Assembly (NCBI GenBank): GCA_949316495.1
Contig: OX439004.1
Location: 52,918,159 to 52,982,158, forward strand
DNA from: Amphiduros pacificus
Taxonomy: Eukaryota > Annelida > Polychaeta > Phyllodocida > Hesionidae
Reading direction: 5' to 3'
Length of the DNA: 64,000 bases
Part shown: in pieces, positions 1 through 13,520 of the stretch
Numbering within the stretch: the first letter of the stretch is position 1
Layout of the letters: every line of letters begins with the position of its first letter
Position numbers and translations under genes: made by a program
The notes under the pieces: generated by a model
Databases searched by the model: none
What the model saw: the letters and a program-made list of their open reading frames with translations, nothing else
Told to the model about the DNA's origin: nothing

Positions 1-396
1 TGTGTCAGTATGGTTACCATGTGTCAGTACGGTTACCATGTGTCAGTACGGTTACCATGTGTCAGTACGGTTACCATGTGTCAGTACGGTTACCATGTGT
101 CAGTACGGTTACCATGTGTCAGTACGGTTACCATGTGTCAGTACGGTTACCATGTGTCAGTACGGTTACCATGTGTCAGTATGGTTACCATGTGTCAGTA
201 TGGTTACCATGTGTCAGTATGGTTACCATGTGTTAGTATGGTTACCATGTGTCAGTATGGTTACCATGTGTTAGTATGGTTACCATGTGTCAGTATGGTT
301 ACCATGTGTCAGTATGGTTACCATGTGTCAGTATGGTTACCATGTGTTAGTATGGTTACCATGTGTCAGTATGGTTACCATGTGTCAGTACGGTCA
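1..396. repeat. 19-bp minisatellite, at least 20 copies
   Basis: Units of consensus TGTGTCAGTAYGGTTACCA repeat head to tail in perfect 19-bp register for 20 copies, followed by one diverged copy. The array is cut by the window's left edge, so the true length is unknown. Units 2-9 carry TACGG and units 10-20 carry TATGG, so variants are blocked rather than random, as expected from local unit duplication. The unit lacks stop codons in the + frames, which creates open frames of up to 138 codons that I do not regard as genes. Confidence 0.98.
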
Positions 397-1744
397 CATT
401 TAAAAGTGATTCTCCGAATAAGGTGATGCTAAAAATGGCTCTGGCACGAACCCCTCTACTCTCATTTCAGAGAAAGCACAAGATGAAAGTTTTTGACACC
501 ATGGTTTATTATTTACAGTAATACAGTAAAGAATAAGACAAGTCAAATATTTAATAATGGCCATATTATACAACACTTGTACATATCTATAAGACAAAGC
601 CATGCATATAAAAACATTCCAAAGTTGTTTGCAATAGAAGATACATTATACAGAAAAGCAATTATTGATAGAATTTTTCGAGAGGGATTGTGCTTTCAGG
701 TTTGATATGAAGAAATGTTTCTGTTTTAGTTTTATGAGATGCCTTATTTAGTTTATCTCCCAAAGCTCCTTTGTTGATTGGGGTCAGTGCCATGACAATG
801 CACAGATTGGAAAGTGTATGGATTTTTGTCAGTCATTGACATTTGGAAATGGCCTTTGTGGACACCCTGTGCCATCGCAGCCATTGATTTGTCTGTTTAT
901 ATGCACCTTCAGTCCAATTTCTTCAAATGCCTTTTCTATCAACTTTCAAATACCTCCACAATTGTGTTTGATGCTTTTGGGAAATGGTGGGGCTGTATCC
1001 AATTTCTCTCAGGTCTGGGTGCTATATTCTAACATATACCCTCCAGAATATACAACAAATAGCCCAATCTATGCTCCATGCTTTCTTCCTCAACTATATA
1101 CTTTGTCCAAAAATATCCAATTAAGCATCCAATTTGCATAATAAGCAACCTATATGATGACCTATAAGATGATAAAGAAAGAACAATATAAACCAATCAG
1201 AAAATATGTCTTGTTGTATTAGAATATGTTGATATGGTGAATTTATAATTATTTTGATAAAATCTGTACAAAGTTCTTTTATTCATAAAATTGAAGTGAA
1301 ATTTGGTAATCTCTGTTTGGCTTTTGAGATTATCCCCAGATCATTGGATTAATGCTGGAGAATAGGATTACCAGGGTCAATGACTCTCACCACCAACACG
1401 ATAGTGTGGGAATTATATCTTAGATTCCTGGCAGGCAAGTTAGGTTGAGGTGTGATAAGATCTCGCTCTAGGTGATCAGCTGATCAAAACATGGGTCAAC
1501 AATACAAAACTCGCACAATACAATCAAGCATTATGAGATTTAAAATGTTTACTCCTCCTCAGACATTTCTTACATAATTATGGATTTAGATCCTTTGCCA
1601 ATCTTAACTGTATTAGACAGTGAATGAATTTGAATAATCCCATGATTTCGATTATACTTTCTTATTGATGCTGGTCAAAGCTGTCTATATTGAATATACG
1701 TTCTTATTCTATTATTTCGAAGACACAAATTCTTCATCTTAGTG
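397..1744. other. AT-rich unique sequence, no gene seen
   Basis: No tandem structure and no recognisable coding sequence. The open frames are short (about 107 codons or less) and show no family motif I know. Two stretches resemble 3' splice sites (CTTTCAG near 699 and TTTCTCTCAG near 1012) but neither is followed by a convincing exon. Confidence 0.6.
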
Positions 1745-1751
1745 TGCAGAA

Positions 1752-3975
1752 CTTATGATGATCTCATCTGTGCAGATCATGGCTGTCTGATCTGATGATG
1801 GTGATTATCTGTTCTCATCTATGCAGGTCTTGTCTGTCTGATCTGATGATGGTGATTATCTGTTCTCATCTATGCAGGTCATGGCTGTCTGATCTGATGA
1901 CGGTGATTATGTGATCTCATCTATGCAGGTCATGGCTGTCTGATCTGATGATGGTGATTATCTGTTCTCATCTATGCAGGTCATGGCTGTCTGATCTGAT
2001 GATGGTGATTATGTGTTCTCATCTATACAGGTCATGGCTGTCTGATCTGATGATGGTGATTATCTGTTCTCATCTATGCAGGTCATGGCTGTCTGATCTG
2101 ATGATGGTGATTATGTGTTCTCATCTATGCAGGTCATGGCTGTCTGATCTGATGACGGTGATTATGTGTTCTCATCTATACAGGTCATGGCTGTCTGATC
2201 TGATGATGGTGATTATCTGTTCTCATCTATGCATGTCTTGGCTGTCTGATCTGATGATGGTGATTATGTGTTCTCATCTGTGCAGGTCATGGCTGTCTGA
2301 TCTGATGATGGTGATTATCTGTTCTCATCTATGCAGGTCATGGCTGTCTGATCTGATGATGGTGATTATCTGTTCTCATCTACGCAGGTCATGGCTGTAT
2401 GATCTGATGATGGTGATTATCTGTTCTCATCTATGCAGGTCATGGCTGTCTGATCTGATGACGGTGATTATGTGATCTCATCTATACAGGTCATGGCTGT
2501 CTGATCTGATGATAGTGATTATGTGTTCTCATCTATGCAGGTCATGGCTGTCTGATCTGATGACGGTGATTATGTGATCTCATCTATGCAGGTCATGGCT
2601 GTCTGATCTGATGATGGTGATTATCTGTTCTCATCTATGCAGGTCTTGTCTGTCTGATCTGATGATGGTGATAATGTGTTCTCATCTATACAGGTCATGG
2701 CTGTCTGATCTGATGATGGTGATTATGTGATCTCATCTGTGCAGGTCTTGGCTGTCTGATCTGATGATGGTGATTATCTGTTCTCATCTATGCAGGTCTT
2801 GGCTGTCTGATCTGATGATGGTGATAATGTGTTCTCATCTATACAGGTCATGGCTGTCTGATCTGATGACGGTGATTATGTGATCTCATCTATACAGGTC
2901 ATGGCTGTCTGATCTGATGATAGTGATTATGTGTTCTCATCTATGCAGGTCTTGGCTGTCTAATCTGATGATGGTGATAATGTGATCTCATCTATGCAGG
3001 TCATGGCTGTCTGATCTGATGATGGTGATTACGTGTTCTCATCTATGCAGATCATGGCTGTCTGATCTGATGATGGTGATTACGTGTTCTCATCTATGCA
3101 GGTCATGGCTGTCTGATCTGATGATGGTGATTATGTGATCTCATCTATACAGGTCATGGCTGTCTGATCTGATGACAGTGATTATGTGTTCTCATCTATG
3201 CAGGTCATGGCTGTCTGATCTGATGACAGTGATTATGTGTTCTCATCTATGCAGGTCATGGCTGTCTGATCTGATGACAGTGATTATGTGTTCTCATCTA
3301 TGCAGGTCATGGCTGTCTGATATGATGATTTTGATTATGTGTTCTCATCTATGCAGGTCATGGCTGTCTGATCTGATGACGGTGATTATGTGTTCTCATC
3401 TATGCAGATCATGGCTGTCTGATCTGATGATGGTGATTATGTGTTCTCATCTATGCAGGTCATGGCTGTCTGATCTGATGACAGTGATTATGTGTTCTCA
3501 TCTATGCAGGTCATGGCTGTCTGATATGATGATTTTGATTATGTGTTCTCATCTATGCAGGTCATGGCTGTCTGATCTGATGACGGTGATTATGTGTTCT
3601 CATCTATGCAGGTCATGGCTGTCTGATCTGATGACAGTGATTATGTGTTCTCATCTATGCAGGTCATGGCTGTCTGATCTGATGACAGTGATTATGTGTT
3701 CTCATCTATGCAGGTCATGGCTGTCTGATATGATGATTTTGATTATGTGATCTCATCTATGCAGGTCATGGCTGTCTGATCTGATGACGGTGAGTATGTG
3801 ATCTCATCTGTGCAGGTCATGGCTGTCTGATCTGATGACAGTGATTATGTGTTCTCATCTATGCAGGTCATGGCTGTCTGATCTGATGACAGTGATTATG
3901 TGTTCTCATCTATGCAGGTCATGGCTGTCTGATCTGATGATGGTGATTATGTGTTCTCATCTAGCTGTCTGATAT
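1752..3975. repeat. 51-bp minisatellite, about 44 copies
   Basis: The anchor GGCTGTCTGAT recurs every 51 bp from 1781 to 3923 (42 exact periods, 43 anchors), with a truncated last unit at about 3962. Each unit contains CTGATCTGATGATGGTGATT followed by a pyrimidine-rich stretch and CTATGCAG/G. Point variants (GATGACGG, GATGACAG, GATGATTTTG, TATACAGG) recur at multiples of 51 bp, which gives higher-order repeats. The period is divisible by three, so one + frame stays open for long stretches with a 17-residue repeat; I treat this as non-coding. Confidence 0.98.
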
Positions 3976-4984
3976 GTTTATGTTGATTACATGTGTACAT
4001 GTCTTTCTGAAATGAATGCTGTTCATATGATGCAAATGATAGGAAAATATGGAAGCCATTGAGAATGTAATAATTTAGATTTTATTCCATTTTGTACCCT
4101 AAGTCTGAAGTCTTTCAATCATTCAGCTTTGGGATATTGGAAACATTTGTATATAATATTTTGATCATAAAATGGTTAATGTCATTTTTTTCTTTATTTC
4201 TCTAGTGATAGTTTTTTAATTGAACTCTCTGTACATTGTAGAAAGTTGCATATATTTTCAAACAGGGCAGCTTCAGAAAATATTCATGAACAAAGAATTA
4301 CCTGTGATTAGAATGAGGTCGTTTTTATAGTGGAAAATTGGAAATAAATCAAAATTGAGATTCTGTGTCTGCCAGAATGAGATCACGCAATAACGGAGTA
4401 ATCATTCAAGACGATGGCGCCACTGATCCTGTAGAATCTGTATAATTGGAACATTCTAATGACACCGCCGATAACCAGATGATCAAATTTCAAATTCTCT
4501 TAATTCACACTTGATTGTCTGCCTCTACTAATGCAAAATAAAGACCTGAATGTGATTTGGTGCTTAGTTTTGATCTAGAAAAATGATTTTTCCTTCTGAA
4601 GTATTTGGCTATACAGTGGTGCATGTTGTCCATCCACATATTCCCGTCCGGATGCGAAACTAAAATCTGAAAGGAAACGTGTACATTGAGTGTGTTGAAT
4701 GTGAGTGGTCCAGTTAGATTAATTAAATGTTGAGATATGCGAGTATGCTTGGATGAGACATGCGATTGTGTCATCAATCACATTGTTTCACTTCAGACCC
4801 AAGCTTTATGAACTGTACGCTCCTGCCACTATATAAGGGTTAACTTGTGTGATTATGATATTGTGCTGCTTCACCAAGGTGATCTTGTGCAGTATATTCT
4901 ATATTGCCTTGTAGATTATAGTACATCTGGTGAGAAAGTGAGGAAAAAAGAAGGGAAAGTCCTTCGTATTCTATCTCTGTTATT
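3976..4984. other. AT-rich unique sequence, no gene seen
   Basis: Non-repetitive. A strong 3'-splice-like tract (long T/C run ending CTCTAG) ends near 4205 on the + strand, but no exon with a matching 5' site follows that I can defend. Confidence 0.55.
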
Positions 4985-4987
4985 TAC

Positions 4988-5085
4988 GGCCTAGTGGTTA
5001 GCACACCTTACCTTAAACACTGAATAATGTCTTTAGCTGAGAGGTCCAGAGATTAAAGCCTCAAGGTTAAGCCTGAGGTCATAGT
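4988..5085 (+). repeat. possible tRNA-derived SINE head
   Basis: GGCCTAGTGGTTAGCAC matches the A-box region of tRNA Glu/Asp-type sequences. About 50 bp downstream, AGATTAAAGCC is a degenerate B box. The downstream body (to about 5160) is AT-rich with no clear tail. This fits a decayed SINE or tRNA pseudogene better than a tRNA gene, because no acceptor stem or clean T-arm can be drawn. Confidence 0.4.
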
Positions 5086-6991
5086 AAGGTCGCTATTATT
5101 TGACACATAGGTTACAATGAACTATCTCATTATAATGAAATAAAACTTAATCATAGTCATGACAAAACTGATTTATAAGCAGTGGAATCTGAAACTCGAT
5201 ATAATCATGTATATTTCACACTCAATTAAGTCATGCGAATCTTTTGCAACCAAATTAAATGGCATATTACAAATTTCAATCTTGTTCCCACAGAGTCATA
5301 TGATAGACATGTTATTGCTATGCCAGACGTGATGTACTTTCTGATTTAGATTAGATTCAGATTTCTGTCTCTGAGCTGTTTGAGCCAGACATCTATTTTT
5401 GTAGCGCAGTTGTTGCATGTTTGCATTTTGTCATGCATAGGGACAAAATGGCGAACAGATGGTGACGAATGACCTTCTGACAGACATATTGTAGATAACT
5501 GAATAGATTGTAGTTGAAAGATGAAATCAGGTTGATGAATATTGACATTGTTGAAAAACAAAAAACACACAAATATAGATACAAGACAATTGCGTGTAGC
5601 AACAATTATGATGATAAATTGATATAGTCAGATATCTGTCATATGGGTGTTGTATAAAAAACAGATATAACAATGATGGCTTCAACAAAATGGGTGTTTA
5701 TTTTATGAGCATTTAATATTTATAACTTCTTGGCATTATTTCAGAGTTGGATTATATTGGTAATGTTCCCAGACCAGATATACAGAGAAGAATAGGTTCA
5801 AATGAGTGTTCACACATCACATTATATATTAATTTTGACAAGTATTGTGTGAACTAGAGATGTGATAATTTCTGAATCATAAGCCAGCATGAGTGGCCCC
5901 ATGACAGGTACATCATATACATATATCGATAAATAAGTACTTTGTTAATAGGGAATTACATTCTGATATCTCTGCAACTATATTATTCTCAGTTACAAAA
6001 ACTGTTTTGTGCTAATTACGGTATCTTTATGTGCCATATTTTATATTGACACCATCCTGAGCACAAAGTATTTATGCTGGTGTAATCCTGGCTGTCTTCT
6101 CGCTTCAGTTTGCCACCATTGCCTTTCATCTTTCTTTTTGGATATTAAAAGAAAACAAGACAAAGCAAATTGGTTGGGTATCATAATTGTAAAATTTTTA
6201 TGTTATTTTTTTATAATGTGCTTTAATTTCTGAAGCAGAAATAATTTGTAGAAGACTGAGGTTTACAGCATACTATATTGGGATTGGCCATCTTAAAAAT
6301 AACAAACCTGAGGAGAAAAAATGTCATCTATTTGTGTGCTTAAAACACTTGATTCTGATAATATTTTCCACATCTTGAGCAACCTTCCAAACATCTCATA
6401 TTGTTGTTCAACAAGAATCATGTTGCAAATGCATATCTTTGCACATGCATATCTATGTATACGCATTTTATATGGACGTGTACATGCATATGCGTTCATA
6501 AATATATGGGCAAACATACATGCATATATATGTACAATACACACATTACATAATACACAAACGCTTCAAAAAAGCACTCACAAAATTCATCATTTCTACC
6601 TTGTTTACAGCACATTACATTTTCTTGTTTAAAACTGTAAGCTGAGTTTTATTCTTAAGATTTCAGTTTATTTGATCACACTGATATTAGGTCACACGAA
6701 ATATGAAAGTATTTTTTTATAGATATACAATACTAAATAACCAATAATAGAAACTTCATTTAAGAATTACAGCTTGCATTTAAGTTGTGTGTGAGTTGTC
6801 ATGTCATGAGCATGACGAAGGCAAAGTGTACGTTCCACAATACATGCCCCATGGACAAGAATCGATTATAGAATTAATTACACCACTGACATGATGAGAA
6901 TGACAGATACAGTGTGTATGTGGCATGTTTGATGTGACGTGCACAGATAGCATTGTCAATACAGCACCAATGTTAGTAATCAGAGAACGCA

Positions 6992-6993
<2 letters not shown>
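5086..6993. other. AT-rich unique sequence, no gene seen
   Basis: No coding sequence recognised. The 6,420-6,550 stretch is rich in alternating ATGCATAT/GTACAT motifs but is not a clean tandem array. Confidence 0.55.

Positions 6994-6994
<1 letters not shown>

Positions 6995-7028
<34 letters not shown>
6995..7028. repeat. (GT)17 microsatellite
   Basis: Uninterrupted GT dinucleotides. It lies about 90 bp upstream of the 62-bp array. Confidence 0.98.
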
Positions 7029-7030
<2 letters not shown>

Positions 7031-7120
7031 GGCGGGGACCTGATGTGGCGGCTGTGATCAGAGTATGACACAGGAGCATAGCCCAGCCCATCTCTCTGAG
7101 CATCATAGTGTTCATGCTCA

Positions 7121-10100
7121 TCCTATCATCAGGCTTGGTCGGGAGCAAGCGATCTCTCCCTTATTTACTTATATAAGCCTCATGCTATCATCAGGCTTGG
7201 TCGGGAGCAAGCAATCTCTCCCTTATTTGCTTATATAAGCCTCATGCTATCATCAGGCTTGGTCGGGAGCAAGCGATCTCTCCCTTATTTACTTATATAA
7301 GCCTCATCCTATCATCAGGCTTGGTCGGGAGCAAGCGATCTCTCCCTTATTTACTTATATAAGCCTCATCCTATCATCAGGCTTGGTCGGAAGCAAGCGA
7401 TCTCTCCCTCATTTACTTATATAAGCCTCATCCTATCATCAGGCTTGGTCGGGAGCAAGCGATCTCTCCCTTATTTACTTATATAAGCCTCATCCTATCA
7501 TCAGGCTTGGTCGGGAGCAAGCGATCTCTCCCTTATTTACTTATATAAGCCTCATCCTATCATCAGGCTTGGTCGGGAGCAAGCGATCTCTCCCTTATTT
7601 ACTTATATAAGCCTCATGCTATCATCAGGCTTGGTCGGGAGCAAGCCATCTCTCCCTTATTTACTTATATAAGCCTCATCCTATCATCAGGCTTGGTCGG
7701 GAGCAAGCAATCTCTCCCTTATTTACTTATATAAGCCTCATCCTATCATCAGGCTTGGTCGGGAGCAAGCGATCTCTCCCTTATTTGCTTATATAAGCCT
7801 CATGCTATCATCAGGCTTGGTCGGGAGCAAGCGATCTCTCCCTTATTTACTTATATAAGCCTCATGCTATCATCAGGCTTGGTCGGGAGCAAGCGATCTC
7901 TCCCTTATTTACTTATATAAGCCTCATCCTATCATCAGGCTTGGTCGGGAGCAAGCGATCTCTCCCCTATTTATATAAGCCTCATGCTATCATCAGGCTT
8001 GGTCGGGAGCAAGCGATCTCTCCCTTATTTACTTATATAAGCCTCATAATATCATCAGGCTTGGTCGGGAGCAAGCGATCTCTCCCTTATTTACTTATAT
8101 AAGCCTCATGCTATCATCAGGCTTGGTCGGGAGCAAGCCATCTCTCCCTTATTTACTTATATAAGCCTCATCCTATCATCAGGCTTGGTCGGGAGCAAGC
8201 GATCTCTCCCTTATTTACTTATATAAGCCTCATCCTATCATCAGGCTTGGTCGGGAGCAAGCGATCTCTCCCTTATGTACTTATATAAGCCTCATCCTAT
8301 CATCAGGCTTGGTCGGAAGCAAGCGATCTCTCCCTCATTTACTTATATAAGCCTCATCCTATCATCAGGCTTGGTCGGGAGCAAGCGATCTCTCCCTTAT
8401 TTACTTATATAAGCCTCATCCTATCATCAGGCTTGGTCGGGAGCAAGCGATCTCTCCCTTATTTACTTATATAAGCCTCATCCTATCATCAGGCTTGGTC
8501 GGGAGCAAGCGATCTCTCCCTTATTTACTTATATAAGCCTCATGCTATCATCAGGCTTGGTCGGGAGCAAGCCATCTCTCCCTTATTTACTTATATAAGC
8601 CTCATCCTATCATCAGGCTTGGTCGGGAGCAAGCAATCTCTCCCTTATTTACTTATATAAGCCTCATCCTATCATCAGGCTTGGTCGGGAGCAAGCGATC
8701 TCTCCCTTATTTGCTTATATAAGCCTCATGCTATCATCAGGCTTGGTCGGGAGCAAGCGATCTCTCCCTTATTTACTTATATAAGCCTCATGCTATCATC
8801 AGGCTTGGTCGGGAGCAAGCGATCTCTCCCTTATTTACTTATATAAGCCTCATCCTATCATCAGGCTTGGTCGGGAGCAAGCAATCTCTCCCTTATTTAC
8901 TTATATAAGCCTCATCCTATCATCAGGCTTGGTCGGGAGCAAGCGATCTCTCCCTTATTTACTTATATAAGCCTCATGCTATCATCAGGCTTGGTCGGGA
9001 GCAAGCCATCTCTCCCTTATTTACTTATATAAGCCTCATCCTATCATCAGGCTTGGTCGGGAGCAAGCGATCTCTCCCTTATTTACTTATATAAGCCTCA
9101 TCCTATCATCAGGCTTGGTCGGGAGCAAGCGATCTCTCCCCTATTTATATAAGCCTCATGCTATCATCAGGCTTGGTCGGGAGCAAGCGATCTCTCCCTT
9201 ATTTACTTATATAAGCCTCATCCTATCATCAGGCTTGGTCGGGAGCAAGCGATCTCTCCCTTATTTACTTATATAAGCCTCATCCTATCATCAGGCTTGG
9301 TCGGGAGCAAGCGATCTCTCCCTTATTTGCTTATATAAGCCTCATGCTATCATCAGGCTTGGTCGGGAGCAAGCCATCTCTCCCTTATTTGCTTATATAA
9401 GCCTCATGCTATCATCAGGCTTGGTCGGGAGCAAGCAATCTCTCCCTTATTTACTTATATAAGCCTCATCCTATCATCAGGCTTGGTCGGAGCATGCGAT
9501 CTCTCCCTTATTTACTTATATAAGCCTCATGCTATCATCAGGCTTGGTCGGGAGCAAGCAATCTCTCCCTTATTTACTTATATAAGCCTCATCCTATCAT
9601 CAGGCTTGGTCGGGAGCAAGCAATCTCTCCCCTATTTACTTATATAAGCCTCATGCTATCATCAGGCTTGGTCGGGAGCAAGCGATCTCTCCCTTATTTA
9701 CTTATATAAGCCTCATCCTATCATCAGGCTTGGTCGGGAGCAAGCGATCTCTCCCCTATTTACTTATATAAGCCTCATGCTATCATCAGGCTTGGTCGGG
9801 AGCAAGCGATCTCTCCCCTATTTACTTATATAAGCCTCATGCTATCATCAGGCTTGGTCGGGAGCAAGCGATCTCTCCCCTATTTACTTATATAAGCCTC
9901 ATGCTATCATCAGGCTTGGTCGGGAGCAAGCAATCTCTCCCTTATTTACTTATATAAGCCTCATCAGGCTTGGTCGGGAGCAAGCAATCTCTCCCTTATT
10001 TACTTATATAAGCCTCATGCTATCATCAGGCTTGGTCGGGAGCAAGCGATCTCTCCCTTATTTACTTATATAAGCCTCATCCTATCATCAGGCTTGGTCG

Positions 10101-13100
10101 GGAGCAAGCGATCTCTCCCTTATTTACTTATATAAGCCTCATGCTATCATCAGGCTTGGTCGGGAGCAAGCGATCTCTCCCCTATTTACTTATATAAGCC
10201 TCATCCTATCATCAGGCTTGGTCGGGAGCAAGCGATCTCTCCCCTATTTACTTATATAAGCCTCATGCTATCATCAGGCTTGGTCGGGAGCAAGCAATCT
10301 CTCCCTTATTTACTTATATAAGCCTCATCAGGCTTGGTCGGGAGCAAGCAATCTCTCCCTTATTTACTTATATAAGCCTCATGCTATCATCAGGCTTGGT
10401 CGGGAGCAAGCGATCTCTCCCTTATTTACTTATATAAGCCTCATCCTATCATCAGGCTTGGTCGGGAGCAAGCGATCTCTCCCTTATTTACTTATATAAG
10501 CATCATGCTATCATCAGGCTTGGTCGGGAGCAAGCGATCTCTCCCTTATTTACTTATATAAGCCTCATCCTATCATCAGGCTTGGTCGGGAGCAAGCGAT
10601 CTCTCCCTTATTTACTTATATAAGCCTCATCCTATCATCAGGCTTGGTCGGGAGCAAGCGATCTCTCCCCTATTTATATAAGCCTCATGCTATCATCAGG
10701 CTTGGTCGGGAGCAAGCGATCTCTCCCTTATTTACTTATATAAGCCTCATGCTATCATCAGGCTTGGTCGGGAGCAAGCGATCTCTCCCTTATTTACTTA
10801 TATAAGCCTCATGCTATCATCAGGCTTGGTCGGGAGCAAGCCATCTCTCCCTTATTTACTTATATAAGCCTCATCCTATCATCAGGCTTGGTCGGGAGCA
10901 AGCGATCTCTCCCTTATTTACTTATATAAGCCTCATCCTATCATCAGGCTTGGTCGGGAGCAAGCGATCTCTCCCTTATGTACTTATATAAGCCTCATCC
11001 TATCATCAGGCTTGGTCGGAAGCAAGCGATCTCTCCCTCATTTACTTATATAAGCCTCATCCTATCATCAGGCTTGGTCGGGAGCAAGCGATCTCTCCCT
11101 TATTTACTTATATAAGCCTCATCCTATCATCAGGCTTGGTCGGGAGCAAGCGATCTCTCCCTTATTTACTTATATAAGCCTCATCCTATCATCAGGCTTG
11201 GTCGGGAGCAAGCGATCTCTCCCTTATTTACTTATATAAGCCTCATGCTATCATCAGGCTTGGTCGGGAGCAAGCCATCTCTCCCTTATTTACTTATATA
11301 AGCCTCATCCTATCATCAGGCTTGGTCGGGAGCAAGCAATCTCTCCCTTATTTACTTATATAAGCCTCATCCTATCATCAGGCTTGGTCGGGAGCAAGCG
11401 ATCTCTCCCTTATTTGCTTATATAAGCCTCATGCTATCATCAGGCTTGGTCGGGAGCAAGCGATCTCTCCCTTATTTACTTATATAAGCCTCATGCTATC
11501 ATCAGGCTTGGTCGGGAGCAAGCGATCTCTCCCTTATTTACTTATATAAGCCTCATCCTATCATCAGGCTTGGTCGGGAGCAAGCGATCTCTCCCTTATT
11601 TACTTATATAAGCCTCATCCTATCATCAGGCTTGGTCGGGAGCAAGCCATCTCTCCCTTATTTACTTATATAAGCCTCATCCTATCATCAGGCTTGGTCG
11701 GGAGCAAGCGATCTCTCCCTTATTTACTTATATAAGCCTCATCCTATCATCAGGCTTGGTCGGGAGCAAGCGATCTCTCCCCTATTTACTTATATAAGCC
11801 TCATGCTATCATCAGGCTTGGTCGGGAGCAAGCGATCTCTCCCTTATTTGCTTATATAAGCCTCATCCTATCATCAGGCTTGGTCGGGAGCAAGCGATCT
11901 CTCCCTTATTTGCTTATATAAGCCTCATGCTATCATCAGGCTTGGTCGGGAGCAAGCGATCTCTACCTTATTTACTTATATAAGCCTCATGCTATCATCA
12001 GGCTTGGTCGGGAGCAAGCAATCTCTCCCTTATTTACTTATATAAGCCTCATCCTATCATCAGGCTTGGTCGGGAGCAAGCGATCTCTCCCTTATTTGCT
12101 TATATAAGCCTCATGCTATCATCAGGCTTGGTCGGGAGCAAGCGATCTCTCCCCTATTTACTTATATAAGCCTCATCCTATCATCAGGCTTGGTCGGGAG
12201 CAAGCAATCTCTCCCTTATTTACTTATATAAGCCTCATCCTATCATCAGGCTTGGTCGGGAGCAAGCGATCTCTCCCTTATTTACTTATATAAGCCTCAT
12301 CCTATCATCAGGCTTGGTCGGGAGCAAGCAATCTCTCCCTTATTTACTTATATAAGCCTCATCCTATCATCAGGCTTGGTCGGGAGCAAGCGATCTCTCC
12401 CTTATTTACTTATATAAGCATCATGCTATCATCAGGCTTGGTCGGGAGCAAGCGATCTCTCCCTTATTTACTTATATAAGCCTCATCCTATCATCAGGCT
12501 TGGTCGGGAGCAAGCGATCTCGCCCTTATTTACTTATATAAGCCTCATCCTATCATCAGGCTTGGTCGGGAGCAAGCAATCTCTCCCTTATTTGCTTATA
12601 TAAGCAAATCATCAGGCTTGGTCGGAAGCAAGCAATCTCTCCCTTATTTACTTATATAAGCCTCACCCTATCATCAGGCTTGGTCGGGAGCAAGCGATCT
12701 CTCCCTTATTTACTTATATAAGCCTCATCCTATCATCAGGCTTGGTCGGGAGCAAGCAATCTCTCCCTTATTTGCTTATATAAGCCTCATGCTATCATCA
12801 GGCTTGGTCGGGAGCAAGCGATCTCTCCCTCATTTACTTATATAAGCCTCACCCTATCATCAGGCTTGGTCGGGAGCAAGCGATCTCTCCCTCATTTACT
12901 TATATAAGCCTCATCCTATCATCAGGCTTGGTCGGGAGCAAGCGATCTCTCCCTTATTTACTTATATAAGCCTCATCCTATCATCAGGCTTGGTCGGGAG
13001 CAAGCAATCTCTCCCTTATTTGCTTATATAAGCAAATCATCAGGCTTGGTCGGAAGCAAGCAATCTCTCCCTTATTTACTTATATAAGCCTCACCCTATC

Positions 13101-13520
13101 ATCAGGCTTGGTCGGGAGCAAGCGATCTCTCCCTTATTTACTTATATAAGCCTCATGCTATCATCAGGCTTGGTCAGGAGCAAGCGATCTCTCCCTTATT
13201 TACTTATATAAGCCTCATGCTATCATCAGGCTTGGTCAGGAGCAAGCGATCTCTCCCTTATTTACTTATATAAGCCTCATGCTATCATCAGGCTTGGTCA
13301 GGAGCAAGCGATCTCTCCCTTATTTACTTATATAAGCCTCATGCTATCATCAGGCTTGGTCGGAGCAAGCAATCTCTCCCTTATTTACTTATATAAGCCT
13401 CATCCTATCATCAGGCTTGGTCGGGAGCAAGCGATCTCTCCCTTATTTACTTATATAAGCCTCATGCTATCATCAGGCTTGGTCAGGAGCAAGTGATCTC
13501 TCCCTTATTTACTTATATAC
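7121..13520. repeat. 62-bp minisatellite, 104 copies
   Basis: The anchor GGGAGCAAGC (with variants) starts at 7141 and last occurs at 13485. The distance of 6344 bp plus 42 bp of deletions equals 103 x 62 exactly, giving 104 units. The deletions are three 4-bp losses (near 7970, 9145 and 10673), two 8-bp losses (near 9962 and 10328), two 6-bp losses (near 12605 and 13033) and two single bases (near 9490 and 13363). Each unit contains the palindrome CTTATATAAG. Unit variants (GCGATC/GCAATC/GCCATC, TTTACTT/TTTGCTT, ATCC/ATGC) are arranged in higher-order repeats. Stops occur in all frames, so no open frame crosses it. Confidence 0.99.

Noticed and set aside
4988-5085. Functional tRNA gene
   Set aside because: The B box is degenerate and no acceptor stem can be drawn.
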